A DNA stretch of 64,000 nucleotides, from the NCBI GenBank assembly GCA_028285545.1, contig JANQPA010000012.1, positions 248,001-312,000 of the forward strand, read 5' to 3'. This document shows positions 1 to 9,329 of this stretch, in pieces; the first letter of the stretch is position 1; each line of letters begins with the position of its first letter. The position numbers and the translations under genes are program-made. Origin of the DNA: Saprospiraceae bacterium. GTDB lineage: Bacteria > Bacteroidota > Bacteroidia > Chitinophagales > Saprospiraceae. The notes under the pieces were generated by a model. That model was not told the origin of the DNA, did not search any database, and worked only from the letters and a program-made list of their open reading frames with translations.

Positions 1-1
1 G

Positions 2-1576
2 ACCAGATTGTATACCAACATCACACACGAATTCCGTACTCCTTTGACAGTTATTAGTGGTACTGCTGAACAAGAGATTGAACAAAAGGGGGAAATAGCG
101 CAGGATAAAAATTTGTTCAATGCTCAAATGATCAAACGCAATAGTGATCAACTCCTGAAATTGGTAAATCAAATGCTTGATTTGAGCAAAATTGAATCAA
201 ATCACATGAAATTGAATTTGATCAATGGGGATATTATCATCTTTTTGAAATACATAATTGAATCCTTTCAATCTTATGCAGCATCCAAAGATGTCTTCTT
301 AAAACTTGATACAGAATTGGATCATTTTTTTATGGATTTTGACAGTGATAAAATTTTGAGTGTGATTTCTAATTTACTCTCTAATGCCATCAAGTTTTCA
401 CAAAAGGACAGTGAAGTATTAGTGGAAATAATGAGTCCTTCCGGTGGTGCTTTAGATATAACTATAAAAGATGAGGGATTAGGGATTTCGGAGGAAGAAC
501 TTCCCCATATCTTTGATCCTTTTTATCAGGTAGAGAGCAGTTCCACCAGAAGAAATGAAGGCACAGGAATTGGACTAGCTTTAACTAAAGAGATGGTGAA
601 TTTAATGAATGGGAAGATTTCGGTAAGTAGTGTACTTGGGGAAGGTACTATTTTTTCTATTTCATTACCAGTAAGTTCAAAAGCGGCAAAAGATAATTCT
701 CTAAACCCATTCCTGAAATCGCCGCAGGCAATTCTTAGCAATTCCGGATCCGGAATAAGTGGAGAGGATGATGGTCAAAATTTTGCAGCTCGGTCTAATT
801 TACCCCTGGTTTTAATCATCGAGGATAATCGAGATGTGGTTCAATATTTAAAAAATTGCCTGGTAGGAGATTATCGTTTATCCGTTGCTTTTGATGGAGC
901 TTCTGGAATCGAGAAGGCAAGGGAAATCATTCCCGATATTATCATCAGCGATGTCATGATGCCTAATAAAGATGGTTTTGAGGTATGCAAGACGCTAAAA
1001 TCATATGAATACACCAATCATATCCCCATTATCCTATTAACTGCCAAGGCAGATTTAGGGTCAAAATTAGAAGGGCTGGAAACTGGTGCTGATGCTTATT
1101 TACCAAAACCTTTCCACAAAAAAGAGCTTCTGGTTCGGCTCAAAAATTTATTAGATCTTAGGAATCAACTTCAAAAGCATTACCTTTCCCTTGCCGCAGG
1201 AAAAGTGACTGAAAGTCAATTTGCTTCTGCCTCAAAAGCAGATGACCAATATGTACAAAAAGTCAGATCAATTATTGAAGCACACCTTGAGAATAGTAAT
1301 TTCACCGTCGCTGATCTATGTCAGCATATGGCTATCAGTCACTCTCATTTTCATCGAAAAATAAAAGCCTTAACCGGTTATTCTGCTAATCAATTTATTC
1401 GCTTTATCCGTTTATCAAAAGCCAAAGAAGAATTGGTACATACTGACAAAACCATTGCCGAGGTAGCCTTTGAAACAGGATTTACCGACCCCGTATATTT
1501 TTCAAGAGTTTTTCGAAAAAACTATCAAATAACACCTTCTGCTTACCGACAGCAAACAAAGAACAACAAACACTAA
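2..1576 (+). CDS. Hybrid two-component regulator (HisKA-HATPase-REC-AraC), C-terminal part
   Basis: The gene is open at the left edge, so its sensor portion lies outside the window. Visible from the N-terminus are the histidine kinase H-box (ITHEFRTPL, phospho-acceptor His near residue 9), an N-box (SNLLSNAIKF near residue 122), ATP-lid glycines (DEGLGIS, then GTGIGLAL), a receiver domain (acidic pair IIEDN near 270, phospho-acceptor in SDVMMPNKDG, Lys in PKPF) and a C-terminal AraC-type helix-turn-helix ending near residue 515. This is the Bacteroidota hybrid two-component layout, in which sensing, phosphorelay and DNA binding share one inner-membrane chain. Such proteins usually control nearby transport or polysaccharide genes. 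No SusCD pair is visible here, so the target is unknown. The apparent TTG start at 8 is an artefact of the edge. Confidence 0.93.
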   Translation, partial: TRLYTNITHEFRTPLTVISGTAEQEIEQKGEIAQDKNLFNAQMIKRNSDQLLKLVNQMLDLSKIESNHMKLNLINGDIIIFLKYIIESFQSYAASKDVFLKLDTELDHFFMDFDSDKILSVISNLLSNAIKFSQKDSEVLVEIMSPSGGALDITIKDEGLGISEEELPHIFDPFYQVESSSTRRNEGTGIGLALTKEMVNLMNGKISVSSVLGEGTIFSISLPVSSKAAKDNSLNPFLKSPQAILSNSGSGISGEDDGQNFAARSNLPLVLIIEDNRDVVQYLKNCLVGDYRLSVAFDGASGIEKAREIIPDIIISDVMMPNKDGFEVCKTLKSYEYTNHIPIILLTAKADLGSKLEGLETGADAYLPKPFHKKELLVRLKNLLDLRNQLQKHYLSLAAGKVTESQFASASKADDQYVQKVRSIIEAHLENSNFTVADLCQHMAISHSHFHRKIKALTGYSANQFIRFIRLSKAKEELVHTDKTIAEVAFETGFTDPVYFSRVFRKNYQITPSAYRQQTKNNKH

Positions 1577-1644
1577 ATGTCTTGAAACATAAGTAAGTAA
1601 TTAATTTGCAAATCTGCAAATTTGTAAATCTCCTCATCAAACCA

Positions 1645-4065
1645 TTACTCGTTTCTCAAGGCATGTACAGGGTTAGCTAAGGCAGCCTTAACACTCTGAA
1701 AACTGACCGTGATTAGCGCAACACCAATGGCCATTATGCCCGCCAATACAAACATCCACCATTGAATATTAACACGATAAGCAAAATTTTCAAGCCATCC
1801 ATTCATGGCCCACCAGGCCAAAGGAACGGATAACACTATAGCTATTAAAACCAGCTTAATAAATTCTTTGGAAATCATTGTAGTGATTCCAAAAACCGTA
1901 GCCCCCAATACCTTTCGAATTCCAATTTCCTTGGTTCGGCGTTCTGCAGTAAAAGTAGCCAGACCTAGTAGCCCCAGGCAGGATATTAAAATGGTTAAAA
2001 AAGTAAAGCTATTGAGAATACTAGAAAGGCGACGATCCTCTACATATTGCTTTTGCACTGCTTCATCGATGAAGGTGTATTCAAAAGGAACGAAGGGGAT
2101 TTGTGATTCCCAGGTATCTTCTAATTGAGCAAGAAGTTGTGGAAGGTTTGCAGTTTCTGTATCGATAATCATCTGGGGGTGAGCTTGGTTGTTATCATAT
2201 AAAAGCATAAATGGGGTAACCTCACTGTAAAGGGAGTTAAAATTAAAATCTTTGATTATGCCAATGATTTCCAAATCTTCAGCTCCGCCATCAGAAGGAA
2301 AGGAAACGATTTGTCCAATAGCATCCGATTCCTGAATTTCAAGTGCACTTAACAAGGCCTCATTTGCCAATACCCTACCCAGTGTATCAACGGGTTTAAA
2401 ATCTCTTCCTTCTTTAATTTCTATACCCAAGGAACGAACAAAATATTCATCTACCCGCATGAATTTTACCATTTTAGCTTCTTTTGCACTAGTCCCTCTC
2501 TTAAATAAACTAAAATCGTTAAAGACAAACTTACTAGGATAATTATTGGCTCTGGAAACTAGTTGAACACCAGGAATATTTTGGATGGCATCTCTATAGC
2601 TATTAGCTTGCCGTAATGCATCATTGGTTCGGAAAGGAACTACAATTTTTTGATCAGGATCATAGCCTAGCTCTTTATTTTGAATGTACTTTAATTGTTG
2701 ATTGATGATGATAACACTGGATATGAGGGCTATGGCTAAAATGAATTGGAACACTACCAGGCTTTGTCGAAGGTTAACATGCCCTCCCAAATTGGGCACC
2801 TTGCTTTTTAAAACTTGCAGCGGCCGGAAATTTGACAAATAAAATGCAGGATAACTACCTGCTAATAAGCCGGTCACCAAGCCAAACCCTAAGATACTAA
2901 TCCATACTACCGGATCCATCAAAAAATTGGAGGATAACTCTACTCCTGTCATTTGATTCAAAAATGGTAGGAGAGCACTCACTAAGGGCACGGCCATGAT
3001 AAGAGCAAAAAAAGCGATAATAACTGATTCGCTCAAAAACTGCCATATGATCGATTGCCTTTGGGCTCCTACTACTTTCCGGATACCAATCTCACGAGCA
3101 CGCTTAGTAGCACGGGCAGTCGACAAATTCATAAAATTAATGCAGGCTATCAGTTGAATCAATCCCGCAATGGCCATTAAAACAAATAATAAAGTGGGAG
3201 AAGCAGTATTACTAGCTTCAGCTTCAAAACCAGTGCTGGTATGTATTTCTGCGACTGGTTGAAGGCTGAGGATTTTTACTCGCTCCAAATTTTTCAGGTC
3301 CTCACCAATGTATCTATCCAAAAATCCAGGAATTTTGGCTTCTACGTTTGCTGCATCTACATTTGGTCCCAGCTTAACATAAGCATGGGTAAAATTATTA
3401 CCAACCCAATCATCAGCTACCATCGCATAGGACCCTGGACCACCGCTATCCATGGAAAGAATATAGTTGGCCTGGATATGGCTTTTACCAAGTTTGTTAC
3501 TTACTACCCCTGTAACGGTCAGGTTTTGACGTCCCTCTCCTGTATCCATTTCAAAGGTTCTGCCAACCGGGTTGACATCTCCGAAAAATTTAAGCGCAGT
3601 TGCTTCAGACAAAACTACATTATAAGGTGCTGCTAATGCCTTATGCGGACTACCATAAATAAAATCATAAGTAAAAAGGCTAAAGAAGGAAGAGTCCGCA
3701 TATATTCCATGGGATTCATATTGCACCTGCCCATCTATTCGAAAAACTTTTTGATTATCCGCAAACATACTCACATGACGGGCGGCCTCTACTATTTCCG
3801 GAAAATCCCTTTTTAATGCACCAGGAATAGGAGGCGAACAGGTGGCCATTTTTAGCAGATCACCTGGCTTTCCAACTTCCGTGGTAATGCGATAAACTTG
3901 ATGCCCATCCTCATGATGCTGGTCATAGCTGTATTGGTCTTTTACAAAAAGGAGAATATACAAACAACAAGCAGTACCCAGGCATAAGCCAAAAATATTG
4001 ATAAAGCTAAAACTCTTGTGTTTGTTAAGGTTTCTGAGAGCGATTCGAATATAGTTACGTAACAT
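1645..4065 (-). CDS. ABC transporter permease, MacB/FtsX type
   Basis: An 806-residue membrane protein with the duplicated MacB-periplasmic-core plus FtsX arrangement: TM1 near residues 20-42, a periplasmic core to about 280, three TM segments near 285-400 with the AxxRAREIGIRKVVGA loop, a second core, and a last FtsX domain with RRTKEIGIRKVLGAT near 690-800. The family moves or senses substrates at the inner membrane and works with a MacB-like ATPase. No ATPase is adjacent, which is common for these Bacteroidota permeases. It follows the hybrid regulator tail to tail (68 bp apart). Substrate unknown. Confidence 0.9.
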   Translation of the reverse strand: MLRNYIRIALRNLNKHKSFSFINIFGLCLGTACCLYILLFVKDQYSYDQHHEDGHQVYRITTEVGKPGDLLKMATCSPPIPGALKRDFPEIVEAARHVSMFADNQKVFRIDGQVQYESHGIYADSSFFSLFTYDFIYGSPHKALAAPYNVVLSEATALKFFGDVNPVGRTFEMDTGEGRQNLTVTGVVSNKLGKSHIQANYILSMDSGGPGSYAMVADDWVGNNFTHAYVKLGPNVDAANVEAKIPGFLDRYIGEDLKNLERVKILSLQPVAEIHTSTGFEAEASNTASPTLLFVLMAIAGLIQLIACINFMNLSTARATKRAREIGIRKVVGAQRQSIIWQFLSESVIIAFFALIMAVPLVSALLPFLNQMTGVELSSNFLMDPVVWISILGFGLVTGLLAGSYPAFYLSNFRPLQVLKSKVPNLGGHVNLRQSLVVFQFILAIALISSVIIINQQLKYIQNKELGYDPDQKIVVPFRTNDALRQANSYRDAIQNIPGVQLVSRANNYPSKFVFNDFSLFKRGTSAKEAKMVKFMRVDEYFVRSLGIEIKEGRDFKPVDTLGRVLANEALLSALEIQESDAIGQIVSFPSDGGAEDLEIIGIIKDFNFNSLYSEVTPFMLLYDNNQAHPQMIIDTETANLPQLLAQLEDTWESQIPFVPFEYTFIDEAVQKQYVEDRRLSSILNSFTFLTILISCLGLLGLATFTAERRTKEIGIRKVLGATVFGITTMISKEFIKLVLIAIVLSVPLAWWAMNGWLENFAYRVNIQWWMFVLAGIMAIGVALITVSFQSVKAALANPVHALRNE

Positions 4066-4228
4066 GGTTATCCAGTTTTTGCTATTAATAATTAGCCAAA
4101 AACCATGCCACTAGTCATTATTAACTGACTATCAATATTTTATAACAATTTCAATAGAAAAAAGTGTTTATTTTTTAAACAGTAGGTGTTTAATTTTAGG
4201 GAATGAATCGAAATAAATATATTAGTTA

Positions 4229-4277
4229 CAGCGGAGCGCAACGTAGTAAAACTACTGTCTTACATTACGCTCCGCTG
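4229..4277. terminator. Two-tier intergenic hairpin
   Basis: Arms CAGCGGAGCG (4229-4238) and CGCTCCGCTG (4268-4277) pair perfectly, and a second small stem GTAGT/ACTAC (4243-4255) sits inside. It lies 3' of the YceI gene on the minus strand, within the 315-bp gap before the permease, and most likely ends that transcript. The rest of the gap shows no gene. Confidence 0.5.
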
Positions 4278-4380
4278 GAGCTTTCTAAAAAATTCACCTA
4301 AATTCTAAGGATATTGCGCTTCTCTGAAGCTTTTGTGCTCTGATCCGTATTAGTCCGGTTAGATTATCTCCTATTTAGTA

Positions 4381-4917
4381 TTATTCCACAGGTACTTTCA
4401 AACTAACGCTTATGGTATTTCCTACAGTAAATCCTGCCAAGGGGCCTTTGATTCCATAGTCTTTTCTCTTCACACTGAAACTTCCTTCAAACAATCCCCT
4501 TTCATTTTCATTTTTAAAAGTAAATGGGATACTTACCTCCTTTTTGATGCCATGCAGTTCGAGTTGTCCCTTCACCAGGTATCCAGAATCGGTTTTTTGA
4601 AAAGAAGAAGATTGGAAATTTATCCGGGGAAACTTCTCAGCATGCAGCCAATTTTTACCTTTGGCATGCTTGTTTTTGGTTTTATTGCCAGTATCAATGG
4701 TGTTGGCAAGTAAATACACATCCATTTGAGAATTAGATAAATTATTTTCATCAAAGATGATAGAGCCATTTAATTGACTAAAGATTCCTTTAGCGCTTTT
4801 GCCTTGAAATTTTACTTCATAATTATCGGAAATGCTCCAGTTTTTTAAAGAAAAATGAGTGAAAGCCGTTAAGCTCATAAAGCTTATGATAGCAAAAAAA
4901 ACGAGGATCTTTTTCAT
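4381..4917 (-). CDS. YceI-family exported protein
   Basis: 178 residues with a clear signal peptide (MKKILVFFAIISFMSLTAFT). The body matches the YceI lipid-binding beta-barrel pattern: a start like WSISDNYEVKF, a central D-x-x-x-KNKHAKGKNWLHAEKFP segment in the position of the family's N-x-x-R-D-x-HL-x-x-x-x-FF signature, then LELHGIKKEVSIPF and a final G-D/N-T-I-SVSLKV strand. Members bind polyisoprenoid-like lipids in the periplasm; function here is inferred from family only. The gene appears monocistronic, with the two-tier hairpin downstream. Confidence 0.85.
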   Translation of the reverse strand: MKKILVFFAIISFMSLTAFTHFSLKNWSISDNYEVKFQGKSAKGIFSQLNGSIIFDENNLSNSQMDVYLLANTIDTGNKTKNKHAKGKNWLHAEKFPRINFQSSSFQKTDSGYLVKGQLELHGIKKEVSIPFTFKNENERGLFEGSFSVKRKDYGIKGPLAGFTVGNTISVSLKVPVE

Positions 4918-5072
4918 ACTAGAAAAATTAAGTGAATGAACTGAATTGAGGTCAATACATTAACGATATTTGATCTAATGCATATTTTCAACAGTCACTC
5001 TATTTTAATGTTCCTTAACTCAAAGCTCATTTTTATTAAGAAGTTGTTTTTCTTCCTATAAAGACTTTCCAC

Positions 5073-5609
5073 CTACCATAGCGGTAAAGGATTAGATTTA
5101 AATTTGGTATTGGAAGGATATTTCACAAACCAGGAGGTGCTGGATTTTCTATCCCGTCCTGGATTAACCAGTGTGTCCTGCTGGTAATCTATCATCAAGG
5201 CGGTAGAATAGCCATTGGTCCCTGCCATTTTTACCCAATTATTTTTCTCCCTAAATCGGATCTTGATCGAATCATTATGTTCTAAAAAAGGGGCCTGCCC
5301 AAAAATAGGGCTGATCTGGGCAAAAACTTCTGTCCCATTGGCAATGGTCAAAAACTGAGCATCAGCTGTATGTTCAACACTTTGGGTAGTATCGCTGCCT
5401 CTTCTGCCTCCCCAGCCAATACGGATGGGAAGCCCTTCACGGACAGCATGGATGAGCCTCGATTTATCGCCGTAAACGGCATTTCCTTCTGGGTCATTAC
5501 GGTAAACCAATTCCCAGCCAGCAGGCTCCTGGGATACCAGATTAAAAATGATGTAAGCCATTCCGATGAGGAGGGCAAAAAGAATTATATATAAACTTGC
5601 ATTTTTCAT
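5073..5609 (-). CDS. Membrane-anchored hypothetical protein
   Basis: 178 residues from ATG at 5609; an in-frame TTG three codons upstream is less likely. One N-terminal TM helix (residues 5-23, LYIILFALLIGMAYIIF) is followed by a soluble extracytoplasmic domain containing IRIGWGGRR near residue 65 and W-F-V-K-Y near the end. The wording VYGDKSRLIHAVREGLPIRI recalls proteins that describe a cell-surface readout, but I recognise no family. Its neighbours (YceI and a SnoaL-like protein) do not define a pathway. Confidence 0.7.
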   Translation of the reverse strand: MKNASLYIILFALLIGMAYIIFNLVSQEPAGWELVYRNDPEGNAVYGDKSRLIHAVREGLPIRIGWGGRRGSDTTQSVEHTADAQFLTIANGTEVFAQISPIFGQAPFLEHNDSIKIRFREKNNWVKMAGTNGYSTALMIDYQQDTLVNPGRDRKSSTSWFVKYPSNTKFKSNPLPLW

Positions 5610-5689
5610 AAAAATCAAAATTTATATTATGTTCATTTCAACTATTTGATACTTAGTTTTTATAAAATGACAAAATTCCAGACATTGTA

Positions 5690-5719
5690 TTGTTTTATAA
5701 CAAAAAATCTGTACCTTCG
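5690..5719 (+). promoter_or_regulatory. Bacteroidota-type promoter candidate
   Basis: TTG at 5690-5692, a 19-bp spacer and TACCTTCG at 5712-5719 match the Bacteroidota TTG-N19-TAnnTTTG form with one mismatch. It would give a leader of about 210 nt ahead of the SnoaL-like gene. The leader shows no riboswitch I can recognise. Confidence 0.45.
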
Positions 5720-5938
5720 CCGCCGATAGGCTCCACCCTCATTAGATGAAAACAACATCAAATCTATAGTTTGAAGGTTTTCGATCTTCCATCCTATTTG
5801 ATTATGAAAAATACCATTACTACTCTCTAATAATCAAGTCAAATCTCGTAGCTCCTAAAATCCATTATCACGGAATTGGATATTATCAAGCAGTAATAAT
5901 TTTACAATAATTTTTTTCACTTGACAAAATTAACAGCT

Positions 5939-6409
5939 ATGAGTAAACATTTATCAACAATTAACAACTGGTTTCAAAAGGTATGGATGGAAGAGGACAC
6001 GAAATCCATTTACGAATTATTTGTACCCGAAGGAAAAGCGGGTGGCATGGGGGAATCACTCTTTGGCCCTGAGCAATTTGCTGCGTTTCATACAGAAATT
6101 TTGAAATTAATAGGTGATATTCAAGTTACCATTGATGATTTTTTTGAAAATGGAGATAAAGTAGCATTTACCTGTACTTTCAAAGCGAAAAAGAGAAATA
6201 AGTCCAATAAAGAAATTGAATTTACAGGATCCTGCTTTGCAAAAATGGGAGATGGGGTAATTATCAATGCTGATAACTTTTTTGATTTTTTAAACCTATT
6301 TGAACAGCTAGGACAATTACCGAAAAATTCATTTCAAAAGGCGCTCAGTGGAAAAAAATTACACAAGCGCAAAAAAAGAAAGAAAAACAAAAAAACTGAG
6401 CTAGTCTGA
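5939..6409 (+). CDS. SnoaL-like / NTF2-fold protein
   Basis: 156 residues from ATG at 5939; the in-frame TTG at 5921 adds six residues and is less likely. The pattern NNWFQKVWMEEDTKSIYELF, then a glycine-rich turn, QFAAFHTEIL, IQVTIDDFFENGDKVAFTCTF and DNFFDFLNLFEQLG is that of the SnoaL-like ester-cyclase branch of the NTF2 superfamily. The pocket residues that would give a reaction cannot be assigned by eye. The C-terminus is odd: the last 25 residues are almost all Lys/Arg (KKRKKNKK), which suggests nucleic-acid or membrane-surface contact. Confidence 0.75.
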   Translation: MSKHLSTINNWFQKVWMEEDTKSIYELFVPEGKAGGMGESLFGPEQFAAFHTEILKLIGDIQVTIDDFFENGDKVAFTCTFKAKKRNKSNKEIEFTGSCFAKMGDGVIINADNFFDFLNLFEQLGQLPKNSFQKALSGKKLHKRKKRKKNKKTELV

Positions 6410-6482
6410 CGGCAGAAACATAAGAAAATTCTGAGAGAACTCATGTGAATCATGAGCTAGATGAATTCTAAAAAAACAGGAA

Positions 6483-6518
6483 GGGCGAATTAAGATCAGA
6501 ACTGATCCTTTTTCGCCC
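6483..6518. terminator. Bidirectional terminator hairpin
   Basis: Outer stem GGGCGAA/TTCGCCC (6483-6489, 6512-6518) and inner stem GATCAG/CTGATC (6494-6507), with T- and A-rich flanks. It lies between two convergent genes. Confidence 0.7.
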
Positions 6519-6543
6519 ACTGGGATTAATTATAAGGTAAAAT

Positions 6544-7278
6544 CTAAAACTTGCGTAACTTATAAATCTTAACCGGACCATACTCCCCTTCCATTTTCAC
6601 AAATTTCCGATCCTTTTTAGTATACCAAAATCTGCTGACCTGCTTACCATGGTAATCCATATAAAGTACCCAGCAGGCTACTTTTCCTTGACCAGGAATA
6701 TCTATTTTATCAGATTTCTCTACGATTAATTTATAATAGGCAGGTGGGCTCTGGGCACTGCCTGCATGAAAGAAGGGAATCATAAATTCTTTATTAGCAG
6801 CAAGAGGCAGAATGGAAAAGGTTTCAATATCAATTTCGAAATTGAATACAGGAAAGGGTAAATCTAAAGAATAGTCGGCAGCAGTATTATTTAAGGCCGT
6901 ATCTAAGCCAGCCACCTGTGAATCCGAAAATCGATAAGCTTCTTTTCCTTTATTGGCATTCCGGATTTGTATGATGGGTTTGAATGTTTCCGACTCTACA
7001 ATTGCCCGAAAATTTCCATTAAAATTAGGGCTTGACCAGACATGAGAAATCATAACGCACTCGTGACCATTTATCTGCTCCTTGCTAGTAGTTGAAGTCA
7101 TTAAGATCGATTTACTTCTTTTACCATCGCGCTCTGAATAAACCTCAAAATCAAACTGCTCATAATTCAATTTATCGAAATCTTTCAAAGGTTTTCCAGC
7201 ATGGAGGGTATCTAATTTTTGGGCAAAAAGAGGAAATGAAATGATCAATAAGCCTAGACTAAGAGTCGTAATTTTCAT
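6544..7278 (-). CDS. Exported DUF3108-like protein
   Basis: 244 residues from ATG at 7278; an in-frame TTG at 7284 is less likely. A signal peptide (MKITTLSLGLLIISFPLFAQ) precedes a domain with conserved-looking segments IIQIRNANKGKEAYRF, ACWVLYMDYHGKQVSRFWYTK and a terminal VKIYKLRKF. This resembles the DUF3108 / outer-membrane lipoprotein-sorting-like beta-sandwich, in which a FWYxK strand near the C-terminus is typical. No lipobox is present, so the product is probably periplasmic. Function unknown. Confidence 0.75.
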   Translation of the reverse strand: MKITTLSLGLLIISFPLFAQKLDTLHAGKPLKDFDKLNYEQFDFEVYSERDGKRSKSILMTSTTSKEQINGHECVMISHVWSSPNFNGNFRAIVESETFKPIIQIRNANKGKEAYRFSDSQVAGLDTALNNTAADYSLDLPFPVFNFEIDIETFSILPLAANKEFMIPFFHAGSAQSPPAYYKLIVEKSDKIDIPGQGKVACWVLYMDYHGKQVSRFWYTKKDRKFVKMEGEYGPVKIYKLRKF

Positions 7279-7382
7279 ATTCAATTTTTATACGAGTATC
7301 CAATTCCAGGTTCGAAATGTAAAAATTATTATATCTGTTGTTACTAGAAATTGCTTGATTTGATCTTTGAATCGATCAACCA

Positions 7383-7435
7383 ATCGGTGGATAGGAATCC
7401 CTTATCGGTGGATAAAACTTTGCAATCGGTATATT
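7383..7435 (+). promoter_or_regulatory. Three ATCGGT direct repeats, 21-bp period (candidate LytTR operator)
   Basis: ATCGGT occurs at 7383, 7404 and 7425, exactly 21 bp apart; the first two copies extend to ATCGGTGGATA. LytTR-family regulators are known to bind pairs of about 9-bp direct repeats separated by 12-13 bp, which gives a 21-22 bp period. The array lies about 160-215 bp ahead of the LytS start, with a weak AAACTTTG box between copies two and three. Confidence 0.5.
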
Positions 7436-7490
7436 GAGCAGGTAGAAAAGCAGATTTTTAAATTAATTAATGCAAGTTATAGCGTTTTTG

Positions 7491-7589
7491 GTATTGAGTA
7501 GTGGGTATTGAGTACTGAGACAATTCAATAAGCTCAATCATAAATTTGGGACAAATTAATCCCAATACCTATTACCCACTACTCAATAC
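7491..7589. repeat. Long inverted repeat in the lytS leader
   Basis: A perfect 17-bp arm GTATTGAGTAGTGGGTA (7491-7507) pairs with 7573-7589; the left arm is itself built from repeated words (GTATTGAGTA, GGGTATTGAGTA). The right arm ends 7 bp before the preferred lytS ATG (7597), so if transcribed the hairpin would sit at the ribosome-binding region. Confidence 0.7.
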
Positions 7590-7596
7590 TATTTTA

Positions 7597-8634
7597 ATGG
7601 GTTTTATGAAAGCATTTTTTTTTAAACATAAGCTGCTTTTTTTTCATCTTATCTTTTGGATATTGCTTATTTCATATCGCTTGTTTGATATGACCAGATT
7701 CTTGTCTCTGGAACGAGCGCTGATGTATTTCGGTATGCCAACTGCCTTCAATATTTTGATTAGTTATTTACACTACTTTTTGATTCTTCCCTATTTATTT
7801 GAAAAAAAGAATCTTCTAAAATATTTGGTCTTTTTGGTACTAAGTCTTGGTGTATTCATGCTATTGCGTTTCCAGGCTGATGCTTATTTCCTAGCACCGG
7901 TTTCTCGTGATCAGGAATATTATGCTTCCTTTCATTTTGCCCGTATTTTAAGTGTATTATGGGGTTTTCTATCCTTCATAGTTATTACAGCGATGATCAA
8001 GCTGGCTGTTAACTGGTTTGATCTGGAAAGCAAACGCAAGCAATTGGAAAATGAGAAACTCACTGCTGAATTAAATTACCTAAAATCCCAAATCAACCCA
8101 CATTTTTTATTTAACACCTTACATAACCTCAATTATTTGGCATTGAGTAAGGATGATGCTACCAGCAGTGTTATCATTAAATTATCCAATATCATGCGGT
8201 ACATGATCTATGAGGTGAATAAAGAATCAGTGCCCATTAGTAAGGAAATTCAATATATGAAAGACTATATAGAGTTGGAAAGAATACGTTTAAACAAACC
8301 ATTTCGTATAGATTTTCAGGTATCAAAAGAGGTAGAAGAAGTAAATATCGCCCCCTTATTGCTTTTTACCTGCCTTGAAAATGCTTTCAAACATGGAGTA
8401 AGTGACAAGCAAGGCAACTGCTGGATAAAGGTAAGCTTAGCTTTAGAGGGAAAGAAACTGGTCTATAAAGTAAGCAACTCAAAAGTCCTCAAAATGCAAC
8501 CGGCCAGTCCTTCTGGTTTTGGCCTAAAAAACCTAAAAAAAAGACTGGAATTACACTACCCAAATCTACATACCCTGAACATAGAAGAAACAGATGATAG
8601 TTTTTGGATACATCTAATAATTGATAAGATATGA
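7597..8634 (+). CDS. LytS-type sensor histidine kinase
   Basis: 345 residues if ATG 7597 is used; ATG 7606 is also possible, and the upstream TTG at 7546 would place translation inside the hairpin arm. Four TM helices lie in the first 130 residues. Next come a short coiled coil (LESKRKQLENEKLTAELNYL), the His_kinase (PF06580) phospho-acceptor motif QINPHFLFNTLHNL (His near residue 169), and a degenerate HATPase with N-box LLLFTCLENAFKHG and G-box SGFGLKNLKKRL. It senses an unknown signal at the inner membrane and should phosphorylate the response regulator whose start overlaps its stop by 4 bp (ATGA). Confidence 0.92.
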   Translation: MGFMKAFFFKHKLLFFHLIFWILLISYRLFDMTRFLSLERALMYFGMPTAFNILISYLHYFLILPYLFEKKNLLKYLVFLVLSLGVFMLLRFQADAYFLAPVSRDQEYYASFHFARILSVLWGFLSFIVITAMIKLAVNWFDLESKRKQLENEKLTAELNYLKSQINPHFLFNTLHNLNYLALSKDDATSSVIIKLSNIMRYMIYEVNKESVPISKEIQYMKDYIELERIRLNKPFRIDFQVSKEVEEVNIAPLLLFTCLENAFKHGVSDKQGNCWIKVSLALEGKKLVYKVSNSKVLKMQPASPSGFGLKNLKKRLELHYPNLHTLNIEETDDSFWIHLIIDKI

Positions 8635-9329
8635 TTAACTGTGTAATAATTGACGACGAACCTTTCGCACGGAAACTTTTAATCGAGTACATCGAAAAAG
8701 TACCTTTTTTGAATCTTCTGGGGGATTATTCAAGTGGTTTAGATGCTCTTTCCGTTTTTAACCAGATTAAAATTGATCTTATTTTTTTAGATATCCAGAT
8801 GCCAGATATTAGTGGAATTGATTTTTTAAAGGTTTTGAGAACCAAACCTTTTGTCATTTTTACAACAGCTCATAAGGAATTTGCCCTGGAAGGTTATGAG
8901 TTAGATATAGTGGACTACTTACTAAAACCTTTTGATTTTAGTCGTTTTCTCAAATCTGTAGAAAAAGTCAGGGCTTCTAAAAATCCAGAAGTACCAGCAG
9001 AAAAACCAAACAAGCCCTATATTTTTATCAAAGAAGGTCATCAACTCATTAAATTACAGTTTGATGAAGTTTTATACATAAAAGGGCTGAAGGACTATCT
9101 TCGTATCGTTACCAAAAGTCAACAACATATAGTTTTGCAAACTATGAAAGTGATGATGAATAAATTACCTGTCGGCCAATTTGTTCGCATCCATAATTCT
9201 TATATCATTTCTATTGACCATATAGAAGCAGTTGCAAATAACAAGGTTAAGTTAAATGGTGAATATCTCCCGATTGGCAATACTTATAAGAAATATTTTT
9301 TGGAAATGATCAAGGGTTTGGAGTTATAG
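8631..9329 (+). CDS. LytTR-family response regulator
   Basis: 232 residues. The receiver domain (1-120) carries the acidic pair DDE at 8-10, phospho-acceptor Asp54 in FLDIQMPD, and Lys in LLKPF. A LytTR DNA-binding domain follows (about 130-230) with IFIKEGHQLIKL, the turn LRIV and FVRIHNSYIIS, the usual LytTR signature. It is translationally coupled to the kinase. The 21-bp-spaced ATCGGT repeats ahead of the pair suggest autoregulation. Because the next genes downstream (oxygenase plus small peptide) are in the same direction after 272 bp, they are plausible targets, but this is inference. Confidence 0.94.
   Translation: MINCVIIDDEPFARKLLIEYIEKVPFLNLLGDYSSGLDALSVFNQIKIDLIFLDIQMPDISGIDFLKVLRTKPFVIFTTAHKEFALEGYELDIVDYLLKPFDFSRFLKSVEKVRASKNPEVPAEKPNKPYIFIKEGHQLIKLQFDEVLYIKGLKDYLRIVTKSQQHIVLQTMKVMMNKLPVGQFVRIHNSYIISIDHIEAVANNKVKLNGEYLPIGNTYKKYFLEMIKGLEL

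Noticed and set aside
5701-5938. Possible riboswitch in the SnoaL-like leader
   Set aside because: No paired architecture matching SAM, TPP, cobalamin or other known classes could be drawn by eye.
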